Source of the DNA: Gigaspora margarita
Taxonomy: Eukaryota; Glomeromycota; Glomeromycetes; Diversisporales; Gigasporaceae
Length of the DNA stretch: 64,000 bases
Assembly: GCA_009809945.1 (NCBI GenBank)
Contig: WTPW01000151.1
Coordinates: forward strand, 558,258-622,257
Reading direction: 5' to 3'
Below are positions 23,481 through 34,996 of the stretch, one piece after another. Numbering within the stretch: position 1 is the stretch's first letter; every line of letters begins with the position of its first letter. The position numbers were made by a program, and so were the translations under genes. A model generated the notes under the pieces. It searched no databases, was not told the origin of the DNA, and saw nothing but the letters and a program-made list of their open reading frames with translations.

Positions 23481-23599
23481 AGGCGAATTATTGTCAGCAA
23501 AAAATGTAAATCTAATTTATTTAGCAATACTTGTTACGCAATATCAGCCCATTTTGTGTATGGTTTTAATCAAAACGAACCTTTTGTATCACCATGATT

Positions 23600-24130
23600 A
23601 AACATTAAATGTTCTTGAAAATTCAACAAATAATATGTACACTGATAACCAACATATAATCGGTTAAGTTGTTTTAGTCATATAAAAACTGCAATATAGT
23701 TCTGGAAGAATTTTATTAATTATATTTTTTTTCAAAACTGAGCCTACGCATAATATAAACGTATATTTATTTGTTAATAATAATGCCCAGTTTATAGTAT
23801 GCTATCTTACCCAATATAATGATGATCAAATAAATTCTATATGTATTAAATGTACATATAACAAGAGCAAGAGTCGATATCGTTATACTTATTATCTTTC
23901 CCTATGATAGATTTTACGGTATTTTAAATAAATTATACGGAATATTTATTATTATTCTTTATTACACTGCAAATTTAAAACCCGTATTTTATGTACGAAT
24001 ATGCATAAGCCATTTCTTTATAGATTCCATATCATTTCCCGGGCATATCTCATATATAAAATACGTGAAATTCCGCATGTAAAAAAAAATCTTTTTTAAT
24101 TTTTAACATTTGAATTATTTTTTTCTATTA
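23600..24130. other. No gene seen
   Basis: AT-rich intergenic DNA upstream of the SPRY-TPR locus; no supported frame or clear repeat. Confidence 0.4.
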
Positions 24131-24261
24131 GGGGGTTTCAAGGTTAAAATCAGAGAATGAGAATCATATTTTATTTTTCCGATTTATAATTCAACATAGT
24201 GAAAATGCTATGAAAAAAAATCCCATTTATTTTCGAAATGCGTCACTTATTTGAAACCCCC
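24131..24261. mobile_element. Short MITE with GGGGGTTTCAA ends
   Basis: GGGGGTTTCAAGG at the left is mirrored by TTGAAACCCCC at the right. Both ends are bordered by ATTA (24127-24130 and 24262-24265). At 131 bp it is too short to code. Confidence 0.6.
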
Positions 24262-24795
24262 ATTAACGAGGTTTTTCTTACACCTTTTTATTATCGCTCT
24301 TTTAAATTACTTACAGTGATTAGCAAATGAGCAACATCATATAGAAATCTTTATTTTTTCAAATTTAAGAATAAATCTAAGTTTCTTGCTTGCAACAAGA
24401 AATTCCAAGATTTTTCATTTCCACTTTCTGAGACTAAATTTAGCAATACACAAGGTTAGTCATTTATATAGCCAAACAATTGTGGAAATCGAATCTTAAA
24501 AGTTAATAATAAAAACTGACGAAAAAAATCTTTTTGACCCGTTATTAATAATACAAACGAGTTTTTTTACTATCTATGATTCTTAAAATTAACTAAATAA
24601 TAACAAGTTTTTATTTTTACAAATTGACATCTTAAAAATAAGATTTCCAAAGATTCCTCAGCATAAATTAAATTTTCATAATAGTATAATATCTATTTAT
24701 ATATTGGGTCATTTAATTAGTTTATTGATTAAGTAAAATAATATTCTTTATAGTTTTATTCATTTAAACTTTATAAACTTTAGATGAAAGTCATC

Positions 24796-25012
24796 ACGGC
24801 GAATTTATGAAATTAGAGTATTTTGATTAATTATAAGTGCATCACTTACTCTTTGTTTTTTAACATTTCTGATTGTAAAATCATATAGATAACTTCTAAC
24901 CCATCTTTTTGGAAAATGGGTTATACATTATCTATATGATTTTACAATAGAGAAATGTAATAAGTGACGCACTTTATAATCAAAATACTCTAATTTCATA
25001 AATTCGCCGCAA
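24796..25012. repeat. Foldback repeat, about 217 bp
   Basis: CGGCGAATTTATGAAATTAG on the left pairs with CTAATTTCATAAATTCGCCG on the right. Pairing continues inward through AGAGTATTTTGATTA, AAGTGC(A/G)TCACTTA and TTGTAAAATCATATAGATAA to a loop near 24905. Two copies of the arm would form a long hairpin. No target duplication is clear. Confidence 0.7.
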
Positions 25013-25252
25013 TGTACTGTTTTCGAAATTTGAAGCTTTTTCGAGTTCTACAGTTAGTAAATTCAGAATGATTCTAAGTAACGATTAAAGTTTGAAAAGA
25101 TACCCAAAAATAAAATATAAAATTTTGACAATATTAAAACTGTGTACAAAAATTAACTGATCCATTTTTAGCCAAATAACTGGCTTGTATTATAATATTA
25201 AATTCTAACTTTCCGATTTCCAGATTTCTGGTAGTTTTCTAATTATTCATAA
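25013..25252. other. No gene seen
   Basis: AT-rich intergenic DNA without supported features. Confidence 0.35.
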
Positions 25253-25617
25253 GGTAGAAAAGGGCAATTTGACGAATTTGGATATCGTGGTCTAATTATT
25301 GGGATCGAATAATTTTTATACCATTCAATACGTCTCGATGAGACGAATCGAATGGTACAAAATTCACCCGAGTCAGATCACTGGACCACAAGATATCATC
25401 GCTTATTTTCCAGGTTTACAATTCGTCAAATTCCCCCTCAAATATCTTTTTTGTGCAGCATATAATCGATGATATATTGTAATTCGGTGATCAGAATCGG
25501 ATGATTTTTATACCATTCGATTCGTATCATAGAGACGAATGAATGATATAAAAACCATCCGATTCTGATCACTGGATCACACGAGATATCATCAATTCGT
25601 CAAATTACCCCCTACCT
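25253..25617. mobile_element. Foldback element with GTCAAATTACCCC-type ends
   Basis: AGGTAGAAAAGGGCAATTTG at the left faces CAAATTACCCCCTACCT at the right. An internal copy of the same end occurs at about 25425 and another at about 25797-25820, so the element may extend to 25820. Between 25491 and 25570 a hairpin with ~40-bp arms is centred on CGTATCATAGAGACGAAT, and another palindrome CGTCTCGATGAGACG lies at about 25333. Noncoding. Confidence 0.6.
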
Positions 25618-25820
25618 CTAAAATTTAAACTTTTTGATTCGATGTATAATCCCATTTATTGTCACTTTAAAAAAAGATGTTATATTACTAACTTTATATA
25701 AAATAATTCTAAATCATGAATAAAGTTTAATACAAAAAATAAAAAAGTTTTTAATATTAAAATAAATAAAATTTTTAGATTAGTTATTTTATCTTTGTCA
25801 AATTACCCCTTCCTACCTAA

Positions 25821-26516
25821 CAGCTAATGTAAAATTCTTTTGAAGCAATGTTTTAGACATGGTTATGTAAGATCACTATTTAAATCTTTTTTGGATGAAA
25901 TGCTTATTATACGTATAAGTTTAACAATTTTGTTACTAAATTTGAAAATTCGATACTTATTTTATATTAAGACTTTATTGGTTACAGAAAACTTCATTAA
26001 TTGAATGGCAACTTGTATTAATATTATTGTAGGTCTTTAAATTTTAATCGCTGCACATTGTTGGAATAAATGAAAATTCTACTGATTTTTTATTATTTAG
26101 AACCATAATTTGTTATAAAAATCGAGAACAGAAAATTATGAAGACCGATCCATCATTATAGCTAGTCATGATTTTGTTGTAACATTTTTAATTATTTATT
26201 ATTAACTTTGCATTTTATATATTATATAATTGACGTACTGTGTTTGTACATACTGTATATACATTGATATCTCAAAATCCTGTTATATAATATCTTTTAG
26301 GATTCTAACAAAAAAAATTCCCTGCAAAATTTTGGCATAACTATAACCCCCTCAAACCCTATTCTTTTGTTTTATAATTTATGACACGATTTTGGCTGAT
26401 GTTACAACGTCAACAGCTATAAAATCATTTAAAATTTGTTTATGTTAGAGTTAACATTTATATTAGGGTTAGAAGTTAGCAATTTTATGGTAAAATCACT
26501 CAAGGAAAACTTTTTG
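25821..26516. other. No gene seen
   Basis: AT-rich intergenic DNA without a supported frame or structured repeat. Confidence 0.35.
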
Positions 26517-26905
26517 CTAGTGCATAATTATAGTCGACAAAAAAAATTTAAAGGCTTAGTCGAGTCGATGTTCAAAATATGACTTAGTCGACTAAGTCGA
26601 CTAAAATTAATATTGCTATAATATTCATTTATTTTTCTACATACTGCATATAATATAAATTTATTGAGATATATCGCCTCTTAAATATCTTTCTTACCCG
26701 TATTTTCCATATTTAAATAATTCCGAAACAACCCATTGATCATGCTCGTATTTTATGTTGAATTATTGTCTACCTTCTGAAAAATTCTGATTGTTTTTAT
26801 ATAATAATATTATTTATATTCATAGTTGACTAAGTCGACTTTTAAAAGATCGACTAATTTAGCCAACTAAGTCGACCAATGACATATCGACTTGAACACT
26901 AATTT
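26517..26905. repeat. TAGTCGAC-rich inverted-repeat element
   Basis: Both ends are dense in GACTTAGTCGACTAAGTCGAC motifs, at about 26560-26610 and, inverted, at 26825-26890. The right end reads CGACTTGAACACTA, a hAT-like terminus, but the left end is diverged (TAGTGCATAATTATAGTCG) and no 8-bp duplication was found. Confidence 0.5.
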
Positions 26906-27703
26906 ACACTGCGTAATTTAATAAATTCTCGTTAACTCAATTATTAGCACACATTCAACATTGCATATTACGTAGATTCTATCGTAAATTCAATAAATAA
27001 AAATCCAACTATATTTATCTCTGACTAAAATTATATTGATGCCGGCTGAGACTTTAAATTAACAAATATAAATCACAAAAAATACAAACGCTACACTAAC
27101 TTACTTTAAATTTATTAACTCATAATGATGGAATTTATTTACATATGTACTCAATTCTAATAAAGAGCTGTCAATAGCTCTCGATCAAGACAGCTTGTTT
27201 CCAATCACAATCGAACATATGACAGGGCCGCATGTTCGATCATTCTATGTATGATTATTGGGTTATTAGGAACTAGAGGAAGTATGTTTAATGCGACTTC
27301 GTATGTGATACAGGACAAGAACGTATGGAAATGTGTGTTAAGAAAAAAAAGTTATTACAGCCAAAGTCCTGTGTAGGTTACTCGGTAGCAGAAGAGCAAC
27401 AACCCATTAATGTTCTTAATAGCAATAATAAGTGACAAAACAAATCTTTAATTTAATGAATAACGTTATAATAATAAAAGAAATTATTATTCCATTTTCA
27501 ATCAAAATAAGTGATATAATTCTATCATTAGGCTTGATTGTTTTATCAATAGTCAACTTATGCTTGTCTGTATATGGTTCGTTTAATTATTTATAAAAAA
27601 ATTATATAGATGGCTATTTTATTTATAATTTTATTAAAAATATCAAAATGTTTAAAAATTTATAAATGATGTTAACTTGTTTAAATAAACCGAAATTTAA
27701 AAA
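26906..27703. other. No gene seen downstream of the F-box/LRR locus
   Basis: AT-rich with a somewhat higher-GC patch at 27170-27400 that includes the small hairpin CTGTCAATAGCTCTCGATCAAGACAG-like segment. No RNA gene or coding frame could be supported. Confidence 0.35.
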
Positions 27704-28513
27704 TTAGCAATCAACAATAATACATCCTTGTGGTACCAATGAAACATATCCTTCCACTTCCTTTTTAATATCATCATTCAAATAATCAAAATTGACACCC
27801 ACATATTTCAAAGTTCTTTTTCGTTTGCAAAATTCGGTTAACGCTTTGATTGTTTCCTTGTTCTCAAAGCGATCCATTAACAGATTTTTTAAAAGTGCAT
27901 GGCAATTATTAAGCAAAACATGAATATATGGAGTCGTTAAGTCAAGATATTGCAATGTTGGCGGTAGTGTTTTAGCAAACTGCGTAAATAATATTTCTAG
28001 TTCATCTTGTGCCATGTAATAAATGCACCTTAACGTAAGAAATTGAAGTTTTTGTAAATTACCAATAAGATCTACGAGTTGTGCGGAAAACTTAATAGGC
28101 GCAATGTTGAGATATGTAATGTTTGGGCAGAAAGATGCAAGAGTTTCTATCAATACCGATTCTTCACGTATTAAATCTTCATCTGCTCCAAGTCTTAGTC
28201 GTTGTAATAATGAACCAAAATTTTTTAAAATTGGTACTAGATTCGACGGATAAACCAGGTAATCTATAATATCTAAAGTGTTGACGCTTGGTTCTAATAT
28301 TTTCACATAATCGCAATATCTGATACGAAGAATTTTTAAATTTTTACATTCCTTTAGCACCTTAAACTCTTCGGTGCAAGTACAATAATCCATTGAAACT
28401 TCTTGTAATGATTGTTTTTGACTCTCTAAAGCTGAAATAATAATGCCTGTAGGAAATTCATTTCTACCGAATACGGTAAAATGTCTGAGTTGTTTTTGTG
28501 ATTTAATAATCAA
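27704..28513 (-). CDS. F-box/leucine-rich-repeat protein, C-terminal part
   Basis: An intact 269-codon minus-strand frame with regular leucine-rich-repeat texture: ECKNLKILRIRYCDYV, LLQRLRLGADEDLI, FCPNITYLNIAPI, LQKLQFLTLRCIYYM, PPTLQYLDLTTPYI and RTLKYVGVNFDYLNDD near the end. It resembles the C-terminal half of the expanded F-box/LRR family of arbuscular mycorrhizal fungi (usually about 450-550 residues). There the N-terminal F-box recruits Skp1 and the LRRs choose the substrate for ubiquitination. The F-box is absent. The frame opens without an ATG, and a GC-rich repeat begins about 7 bp upstream at 28520. The gene therefore looks truncated by that insertion or relies on an upstream exon I cannot see. 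The first internal Met is about 39 residues in (MDYCTCTEEF). Confidence 0.7.
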   Translation of the reverse strand: MIIKSQKQLRHFTVFGRNEFPTGIIISALESQKQSLQEVSMDYCTCTEEFKVLKECKNLKILRIRYCDYVKILEPSVNTLDIIDYLVYPSNLVPILKNFGSLLQRLRLGADEDLIREESVLIETLASFCPNITYLNIAPIKFSAQLVDLIGNLQKLQFLTLRCIYYMAQDELEILFTQFAKTLPPTLQYLDLTTPYIHVLLNNCHALLKNLLMDRFENKETIKALTEFCKRKRTLKYVGVNFDYLNDDIKKEVEGYVSLVPQGCIIVDC

Positions 28514-28519
28514 TATAAA

Positions 28520-28680
28520 TAGGCCTCCGCATGGGCCTGGGTACCTGCGGGTAGGCCCACAAGGGCCGGGCTAGGGTATCAAATCCCCAAGCCCTAGGGT
28601 AAGCGTAAGGGCTCAAAAAACTAAGCCCTTACACAAACGGGAGTACCGCTGCCCGGCTCCCATACCCGCGGGTACCCATT
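28520..28680. mobile_element. GC-rich MITE-like repeat with central hairpin, copy 1
   Basis: A sharply GC-richer 160-bp island. It starts AGGCCTCCGCATGGGCCTGG and ends CATACCCGCGGGTACCCATT. In the middle GTAAGGGCTCAAAA and TTAGCCCTTAC-like arms form a hairpin. It is homologous, in inverted orientation, to 40259-40426. AT-rich TATAAATA/TATTTATA lies at both borders; the target duplication is unclear. Confidence 0.65.
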
Positions 28681-28948
28681 ATTTATATTTCATGTGAATT
28701 TCAGTTCATATTATTGGTTATTTTTATCGATTTATACTGATACAAGATCGGGAATAATTATCATAAGGTAGTTGCGCGACGCTGTCACATGAAACCAGGT
28801 ACGTAAACTTATGATAAACTCGATTAGATGATTCAGAGCACTTTTAAATTATACATGATTTGAAGAAATTATGGTAAGCTCATAATCAGCAAAGCTCTAG
28901 CGTCACATACTTAAACTTCAATACCTATGTCAAAAGTCTCTAGACTAG
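28681..28948. other. No gene seen
   Basis: AT-rich spacer between the GC-rich repeat and the LTR of retrotransposon 2. Confidence 0.35.
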
Positions 28949-29657
28949 TGTAACTATTATTTCGGGAGAGATGTGTATTTAACCGATTTAACTCTAATAG
29001 TTACGAAAAATTATATGACTGAACTTGGTTATGGAATTTGAACAGTACGGGTTTAACGGGACAGATAATAACGAGAGATGGAAAAGAATCTCAGAACAAT
29101 GTTTATAATAATACAAAAAATCGACTACAACGGGTCAAAAGATTTCGATTTTAAAAAAAATATGCAAAAGGACTCTTCAGCACAACTTAAGCTTACTTCC
29201 TTTTATTTTTATTTTAACAATCGAAGAGAAGATTCTGCTTTATTAAACTTGAAATATGGGTGCTTAAATACATTTAGGTTTATTATACTACACGTTTAAC
29301 GCGTTAGCACGTTAATCGTACAATTCGCCACCTAATGTGATTCGAAAATAATAATTTTAAGCCCATCACGTTGAACGTGTTTCCACATAATCTTGAAGCC
29401 ACAAAATCCTCCGCCACTGCACGTTTGACGTGATAGCACGTTGAACGTGCTATTTTGCTGAGGTAAACAGGCGTAATCATATGAAAATCATTACTCAAAC
29501 AGGTTTCCTTCTCGAATTTTGAGGAATTTAACCGATTTAGAAAAAATGTCTATACTAAATAGGGAAAAATAAAGAAAATGATATATATTTTTAACGAAAG
29601 AAAAAAAAATATATAAAAATTGAAATTTTCTAACGTCACAAATCGTGATTTGTGACA
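28949..29657 (-). repeat. 3' LTR of retrotransposon 2
   Basis: It aligns with 38485-39194 through TAGTTACGAAAAATTATATG, CAACTTAAGCTTACTTCC and the GTTTAACG(C/T)G(T/A)TAGCA(C/T)G repeats. Its last 20 bases (CACAAATCGTGATTTGTG) are a perfect small palindrome. Confidence 0.88.
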
Positions 29658-30315
29658 TACTCCTCCACTTGTACTTGATCACTAGCAAGGTATTTGTGGA
29701 ATTCAAAAAGTTTTCAACTTCCCGATCCCGAATATCTTGAGCTTCTTGTAATAGTTTCGAAAAATCCTCATCATACATGCGAAGTAAAGCAAATGAGGTA
29801 ATATGTTAAGAGGAGAATAAATTATCTAGCCCCCGAATAGAATACAATTTAAAGGTTCGTTGAGCTGTTTTCCATATATCGGGACATTTTCTTGGTTGGA
29901 AGTATTGACGGATTTCATTACGAGCAATCTCATTCCATGAGTAAACTTCACATAGGGTTCCAAGATAATAATAATAGCCTAATCGGGTAGTAGAGTTGGT
30001 AGAAGGAGAAGAGATACGGGTACATAAACCTTTAACTTGTTCATGCCAATCACTGCCTTCAACTGCCGGGAGACTTTGGAAGGAGACTTCTTGCCGTCTT
30101 AGATCTTCAATAAAGAGAGGCATTTTTGAATGAATCTTTTGTGAGTCGCTAATAGGAAGGGTAGTAGGAACGTCCTGCTCATTCTTTTCAATGCCAATTT
30201 CTGATACTTTCGTTTGACTGATAATAAGGATACCTTGAATATTGGCATGTCTTAATTATCTTTGTAAAAAAAGAATAGTTTCTTTAATATTTGTAGGAAG
30301 TTTATTAAGTTCCAT
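29491..30315 (-). pseudogene. Unrecognised third reading frame of retrotransposon 2
   Basis: Downstream of integrase on the minus strand, one frame can be followed from an ATG at 30315 (MELNKLPTNIKETILFLQR) to the 3' LTR and a little into it. It is broken only by two in-frame TAA codons, after LFLQR and after GLDNLFSS. Readable parts: ILIISQTKVSEIGIEKNEQ, SFQSLPAVEGSDWHEQVKG, STTRLGYYYYLGTLCEVYSW, IRQYFQPRKCPDIWKTAQ and DFSKLLQEAQDIRDREVENF. About 275 codons in all, hydrophilic, with no signal peptide or membrane segment before the LTR part, so it is not obviously env-like. The same frame is open upstream of the ATG and overlaps the end of pol. Function unknown. Confidence 0.6.
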
Positions 30316-30364
30316 GCTGGATGAAGAAAACTTTGGTGCTTCATGGGTTGATTTTATAGAAACT

Positions 30365-33300
30365 TTAATTTCTATATTTGAGTAGAACAGGTTGAGAAGT
30401 CAAACGTGTATTATATAATTTCAATCGATTTCCGTGAAGAACTTCACTCCCAGTGATAGTTTTTAACTTATAAGTTCCATTTCCTAGAACATTATGAATA
30501 TAATATGGACCGCTACATTGGAATTCTAATTTAGCACTTTTAGAATGCTGGATCTCAGATTGCTGAAGCAAGACTTGATCACCAATTTCATAGGTTTCTA
30601 ATTTGTATTTATTATCATAGTAAGCTTTTTGGTAAGCTTGAGCTTTAGCTATTTTGGTTTTAGTTTTTGCATGCGCTTCTACTAATGAACCTAGTAAGCT
30701 TTCAATTCTTCTTAAAATTTGATTCTCAAGTTCTTTTTCTGTTATAGATTCACTTCTGTAGGAGGTAAGATCGATCTCTTTTGGCTTTAGAGCATCCCAT
30801 CCATAGGTAAGATAAAAAGGTTCATACCCTATAGTACTGTGCCTATTAGTTCTATACACGAATAAAGCAGGAGCAATAACATCATCCTGTTCCTTTTGAA
30901 ATTGTTCTACATATTTACAGAGAATTCCACATAAGGTTTTATTAAAGCACTCAACTAAACCATTAGTTTGAGGATGATAGGAAGTGGAAACCTTATGGTT
31001 AATATTCAGTTGATTGCAAAGAAACTCAATTAACTTATTGCAAAAATGAGAACCCTGATCAGCTAGGAGAATGTTAGGAGTACTATGCCAACATATTATA
31101 TCTTCAAGAAGAAAGTTGGCAACAGAATTGGCATCAGCTTTACTTAAAGCTTGAGCCTCAGGCCACTTTGTTAAATACTCAGTAGCAACAACAATGTATT
31201 TATGTCCTTTTGAAGTTTGAGGAAGGGGACCCACAATATCAATCCCAATTCTATCAAAAGGTCTCCTATTATTATAGGATAAAGAGGCTCACAGGTGGTT
31301 GGTCTGGTTTTTCTTTGGCACACATCACAGGAATTGATATAATTTTTTATATCATTACCCATTTGTGGCCAAAAGTAGCGTACTGAAATTCAGTGTAAAG
31401 TAGCTTGAAAATTGAAATGGCCAGCTAATAAATCATCATGCATACTAAATAAAACTGCCTTAATTTCATTAGTTTTTAGAACTCGATGAGGTCTAAAAGG
31501 TTATAAGGATTCTTTTTAAATAATAATTGATCTTGGATAAAGTAGTTTCGAGTTAGATCTTGAATTTGTTTTTGTTATAATTAGAGGGTCTAAATTTTAC
31601 TTAAATAGTTAAAAAAAAGTTAATATATTAATGGATCCATAATGTTTAATTTTAAAAGCTTTGAAATAGTAATTATAAAAAGATTTTTTTTTATATGCCA
31701 GGACACTGTAACCTGGACTGGATTAATGGATTTAATAAAATAAGTATAAAGTAAGCATATATATAAAGAGAAAAGTTTGCTAAGTTTACTAATTACATAT
31801 CACTAAGATTGGGAATTCTAGATAAACTATTAGCATTGATATGATATTTTCCTGATTTATAAGTAATATCAAAATTATATTCTGTTAAAGTCATAATCCA
31901 TCTGGCCAATCGTCCTCAAGGTTCTTTTAGGGATAAAAAAAATTGCAAAGCTATGTGGTTTGTTACTAAAGTAAAAAAATTGCCATGAAGGTATTGTCTA
32001 AAATATCCTACTACCCAGACAGCAGCAAGACATTCCTTCTCAGTTGTTTCAGCTAGTGAAAGACTATAGCTAGCATAAGAAATAACATATTCATTATCCT
32101 CCTTATCCTTTTGAGATAAAATCATGCCTAATGCTATATCAGAAGCATCTGTGAACAGAATAAAAGGCTTGTTGAAATCTGGATAAGCTAAAATAGAAGC
32201 TGTAGTTAACTTTAATTTTAATAATTCAAATGCTCCTTGTTCCTGTAGGGTCCAATTATAAGAAACTCCCTTTTTTAATAACCTATTTAATAGGGCAGCA
32301 AAATGAGTAAAATCAGGAGCAAATTTTTGATAATAGAATGCAAAGTCAAAGAAATGCACGTAACTATCGCAAATTTTTGGGGATGAGAAAGTTTTCAATT
32401 GCAGCTACAGTTTTTGGATCTGTGCCTATATCTCTATGGCTTACAATATGTCCAAGAACCTTGATTTCTTGATGGAAGAAAAAATACTTGGATGGTTTAA
32501 GTTTCAACTCTGCAGCCTTTAACTTTTCAAAGACTCTTTTAATATAGTTAAAATGATCCTCAATAGTTTTTGAGTAAACAACAATTTCATCTATATAAAT
32601 AATAACAAAATCTCATAAACTATCTCTAAAAATATTGTCCATAAGATGTTAAAAAGTTGCTAGTGCATTTGTAAGGCCAAAAGGCATTACATTAAATTCA
32701 AATAACCCAAAAGGAGTTGTAAAAGCAGTTTTAGGGTGGTCATTAGAATCCATTTCTACTTGCCAATACCCACTGGCAAGGTCCAATGTGCTAAGATAGT
32801 GTGCACCATGCAATGATTCTAATAACTCCTGAATTCTAGGAAGGGGATAACTATCCTTCACCGTAAAAGAGTTTAATTTGCGATAGTCTATACAGAACTA
32901 AATCTTATCCTCTCTTTTTACTAATACAACTAGGGAAGCCCATAAGCTTTCTGAGGGTCGGATAACACCTTCTCTTAGCATACAAATAATTTCATTTTTT
33001 ATAACTTCTCGTTCTTTGGAAGAATGTTGATATGCTCTTAACTTAATAGCTGAAGCATTGTTGGTATTAATTTTATGTTTCACAATACTAGTACGTCCTA
33101 ATTCTTTGGATTCCCAAGCAAAAGTAGATCGATTATTTTGCAGAAAATTTTCAAATATATCTTTAATCTTCTGAGGAATTTCACTAATATTATAAGCAAT
33201 CTCGTTATTTTTTTCTTTATAATAGAAATCAAATAAATTTATAATAGGTTCAAGACTCTCCCTGTAAGATAATTTGTTGATAATACTATAGCTTGTCTAG

Positions 33301-34100
33301 GATTAGATAAACTATTAGAAATTTTAGGGAATAAACTATTAAAGGAAGAATTCAAAATATTATCATTAGGATTCTGAACCCTGGATTGTAAAGTACAATA
33401 TAGAGTTTATTATCATTTCTTTAAATTCATCTTTAGTATCAAAAAAAATTAAATTAGTATTGTAAGAGGCTATAGAGGATCACACATCTTCAAACTAGTA
33501 ATCATCCTCTGAATCCCAACTAATTAGAGGGGTTTCATATAATTCAGAATGGTATAAGAAAGCTAATGATTCTGATTGCTTAGAACTACAAAAATTAGAA
33601 ATACCATATATACGATCTTCAAGATTTTTATCTTCAAATTCAGTTTCTTCTTCTGTAGTTGTATCATATGACATATCTTCATTCTCTTCATCAATATTAT
33701 TTGCTACTTTTTTAGTTTTAATAGGCTGTTTCTTTTCTAAAGGCTCATTAATTTATTGGCAATATTTAACAAGAACTAATATTTCTTTACTATCCAAACT
33801 AAGGACATTTCAGAAGCTGTCCAATCTATTCAGGCATGAACTTTGGATAGCCAATCATTTCCTACAATAGCATGATATGCTGTAGCATCAGTAACAACAA
33901 CATCTATAGGTACTTTAACACCTCCAACCTCAAAAGAAAAAGCAAAAATTTCACCTAATACTCACTTACTTTCTCTATACACATTAATTATATTTATTGT
34001 AGATAGTCTTTCAATCTTTATCCCTAATTCTCTCAAAAAATATGAAGATACAAACTACCAGCTGATCCACTATCAACTATAAGAGAAAAGTTCTATCTAA
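30365..34100 (-). pseudogene. Retrotransposon 2 pol: protease, RT, RNase H, integrase
   Basis: Protease: LIVDSGSAGSLYL with an intact DSG at 34062-34076, then TAYHAIVGNDWLSKVHA. RT: INTNNASAIKLRAYQHSSKE (33083), [28 protein letters not shown] and [12 protein letters not shown]. The catalytic box reads YIDEIVVYSK (32586-32597) where YIDD is expected, so the second Asp is Glu. RNase H: PFILFTDASDIALG and TEKECLAAVWVVGYFRQYLH. Integrase: SCDVCQRK of the zinc finger, and IVVATEYLTKWPEA with Glu where the first catalytic Asp normally lies. LLADQGSHF and HPQTNGLVECFNKTL keep the second and third acidic residues. The C-terminus has GTYKLKTITG and HGNRLKLYN (30365-31234 open for 289 codons). Stops and frameshifts separate the blocks. 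Reverse transcription and integration machinery, now dead. Confidence 0.9.
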
Positions 34101-34996
34101 TACTTTAGCATCACAATATAAAGCAGTTAAACGAGTTTCAGAAATTATATTAATATTAACTTTAGTTTTTCTTTTAGGAGCTATCCTCCTTTTTTTTAAA
34201 CTGTTACTTAGATCAACTTGTAATGAAGAGGATAGTTGAAAAAGCTGACCATAGGTAATATTAGCCTGCTTATCTTTAATATCTGCTACTATATTGTAAG
34301 AAGGTAACTCATCAATAATCTTTTTACGAGGTAGTGGATGATGCTTGATTTTATTTACTTCTTTAAAAGTTTCTTGAGGAACTGTCTTAGGTTTAGAAGT
34401 TTCTTCCTTAAGAACTTCTTGGTCTTCTTTAACCTTATTATTTTCACATTGTAATAAGTCTTCTAATTAGCTTTATTCATAGATACATCTTCAGGAATTG
34501 TATTTTCTTTCTGTTTTGGTATTTCTACTTTAGTAATAGGTTTAGCCAGATTCTTTTTGGGCTTTTTAGTTGGGTCTCTAAGGAAGTATTTCTTTCATTC
34601 ATGTCCTTCTGCTAGTAAATATAAAGGCCTTTCACTTTCTCTAAGACTAACAAAGGTTATTTGGTCACGGCTTTCATCTTCTTTCTTTATCTCTAATAAG
34701 GAAAGAAGAGCCTGCAAGGTTTCTTTATTAACTGTTACATCCGTATCAGCACTGGTAGTGGTAGGATTGTTTCTGTTTGATATATTCACTTGACATATCT
34801 GACTCACATGTCCAGGTTTGCTACACTTGAAACAAACCACTTTGAAGAGATACTCCTTAGAATATTCCCTTTGTGATTTCTTCTTTTCTTGTAATTGAGC
34901 TGTTATTTTATTAACAGCTTCAACTGGTGTTCTGACCCGAGTAAGTATCACCTGGGTCACCCGCGGGTGGGCGGGTGACCCAGGTTAAATTATGGC

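Noticed and set aside
23370..23597. Plus-strand 75-codon frame
   Set aside because: Antisense to the first recognisable SPRY exon.
29078..29299. Plus-strand frame of 73 codons, also seen at 38573-38812
   Set aside because: It lies in both LTRs of retrotransposon 2, is antisense to transcription and differs between copies without codon bias.
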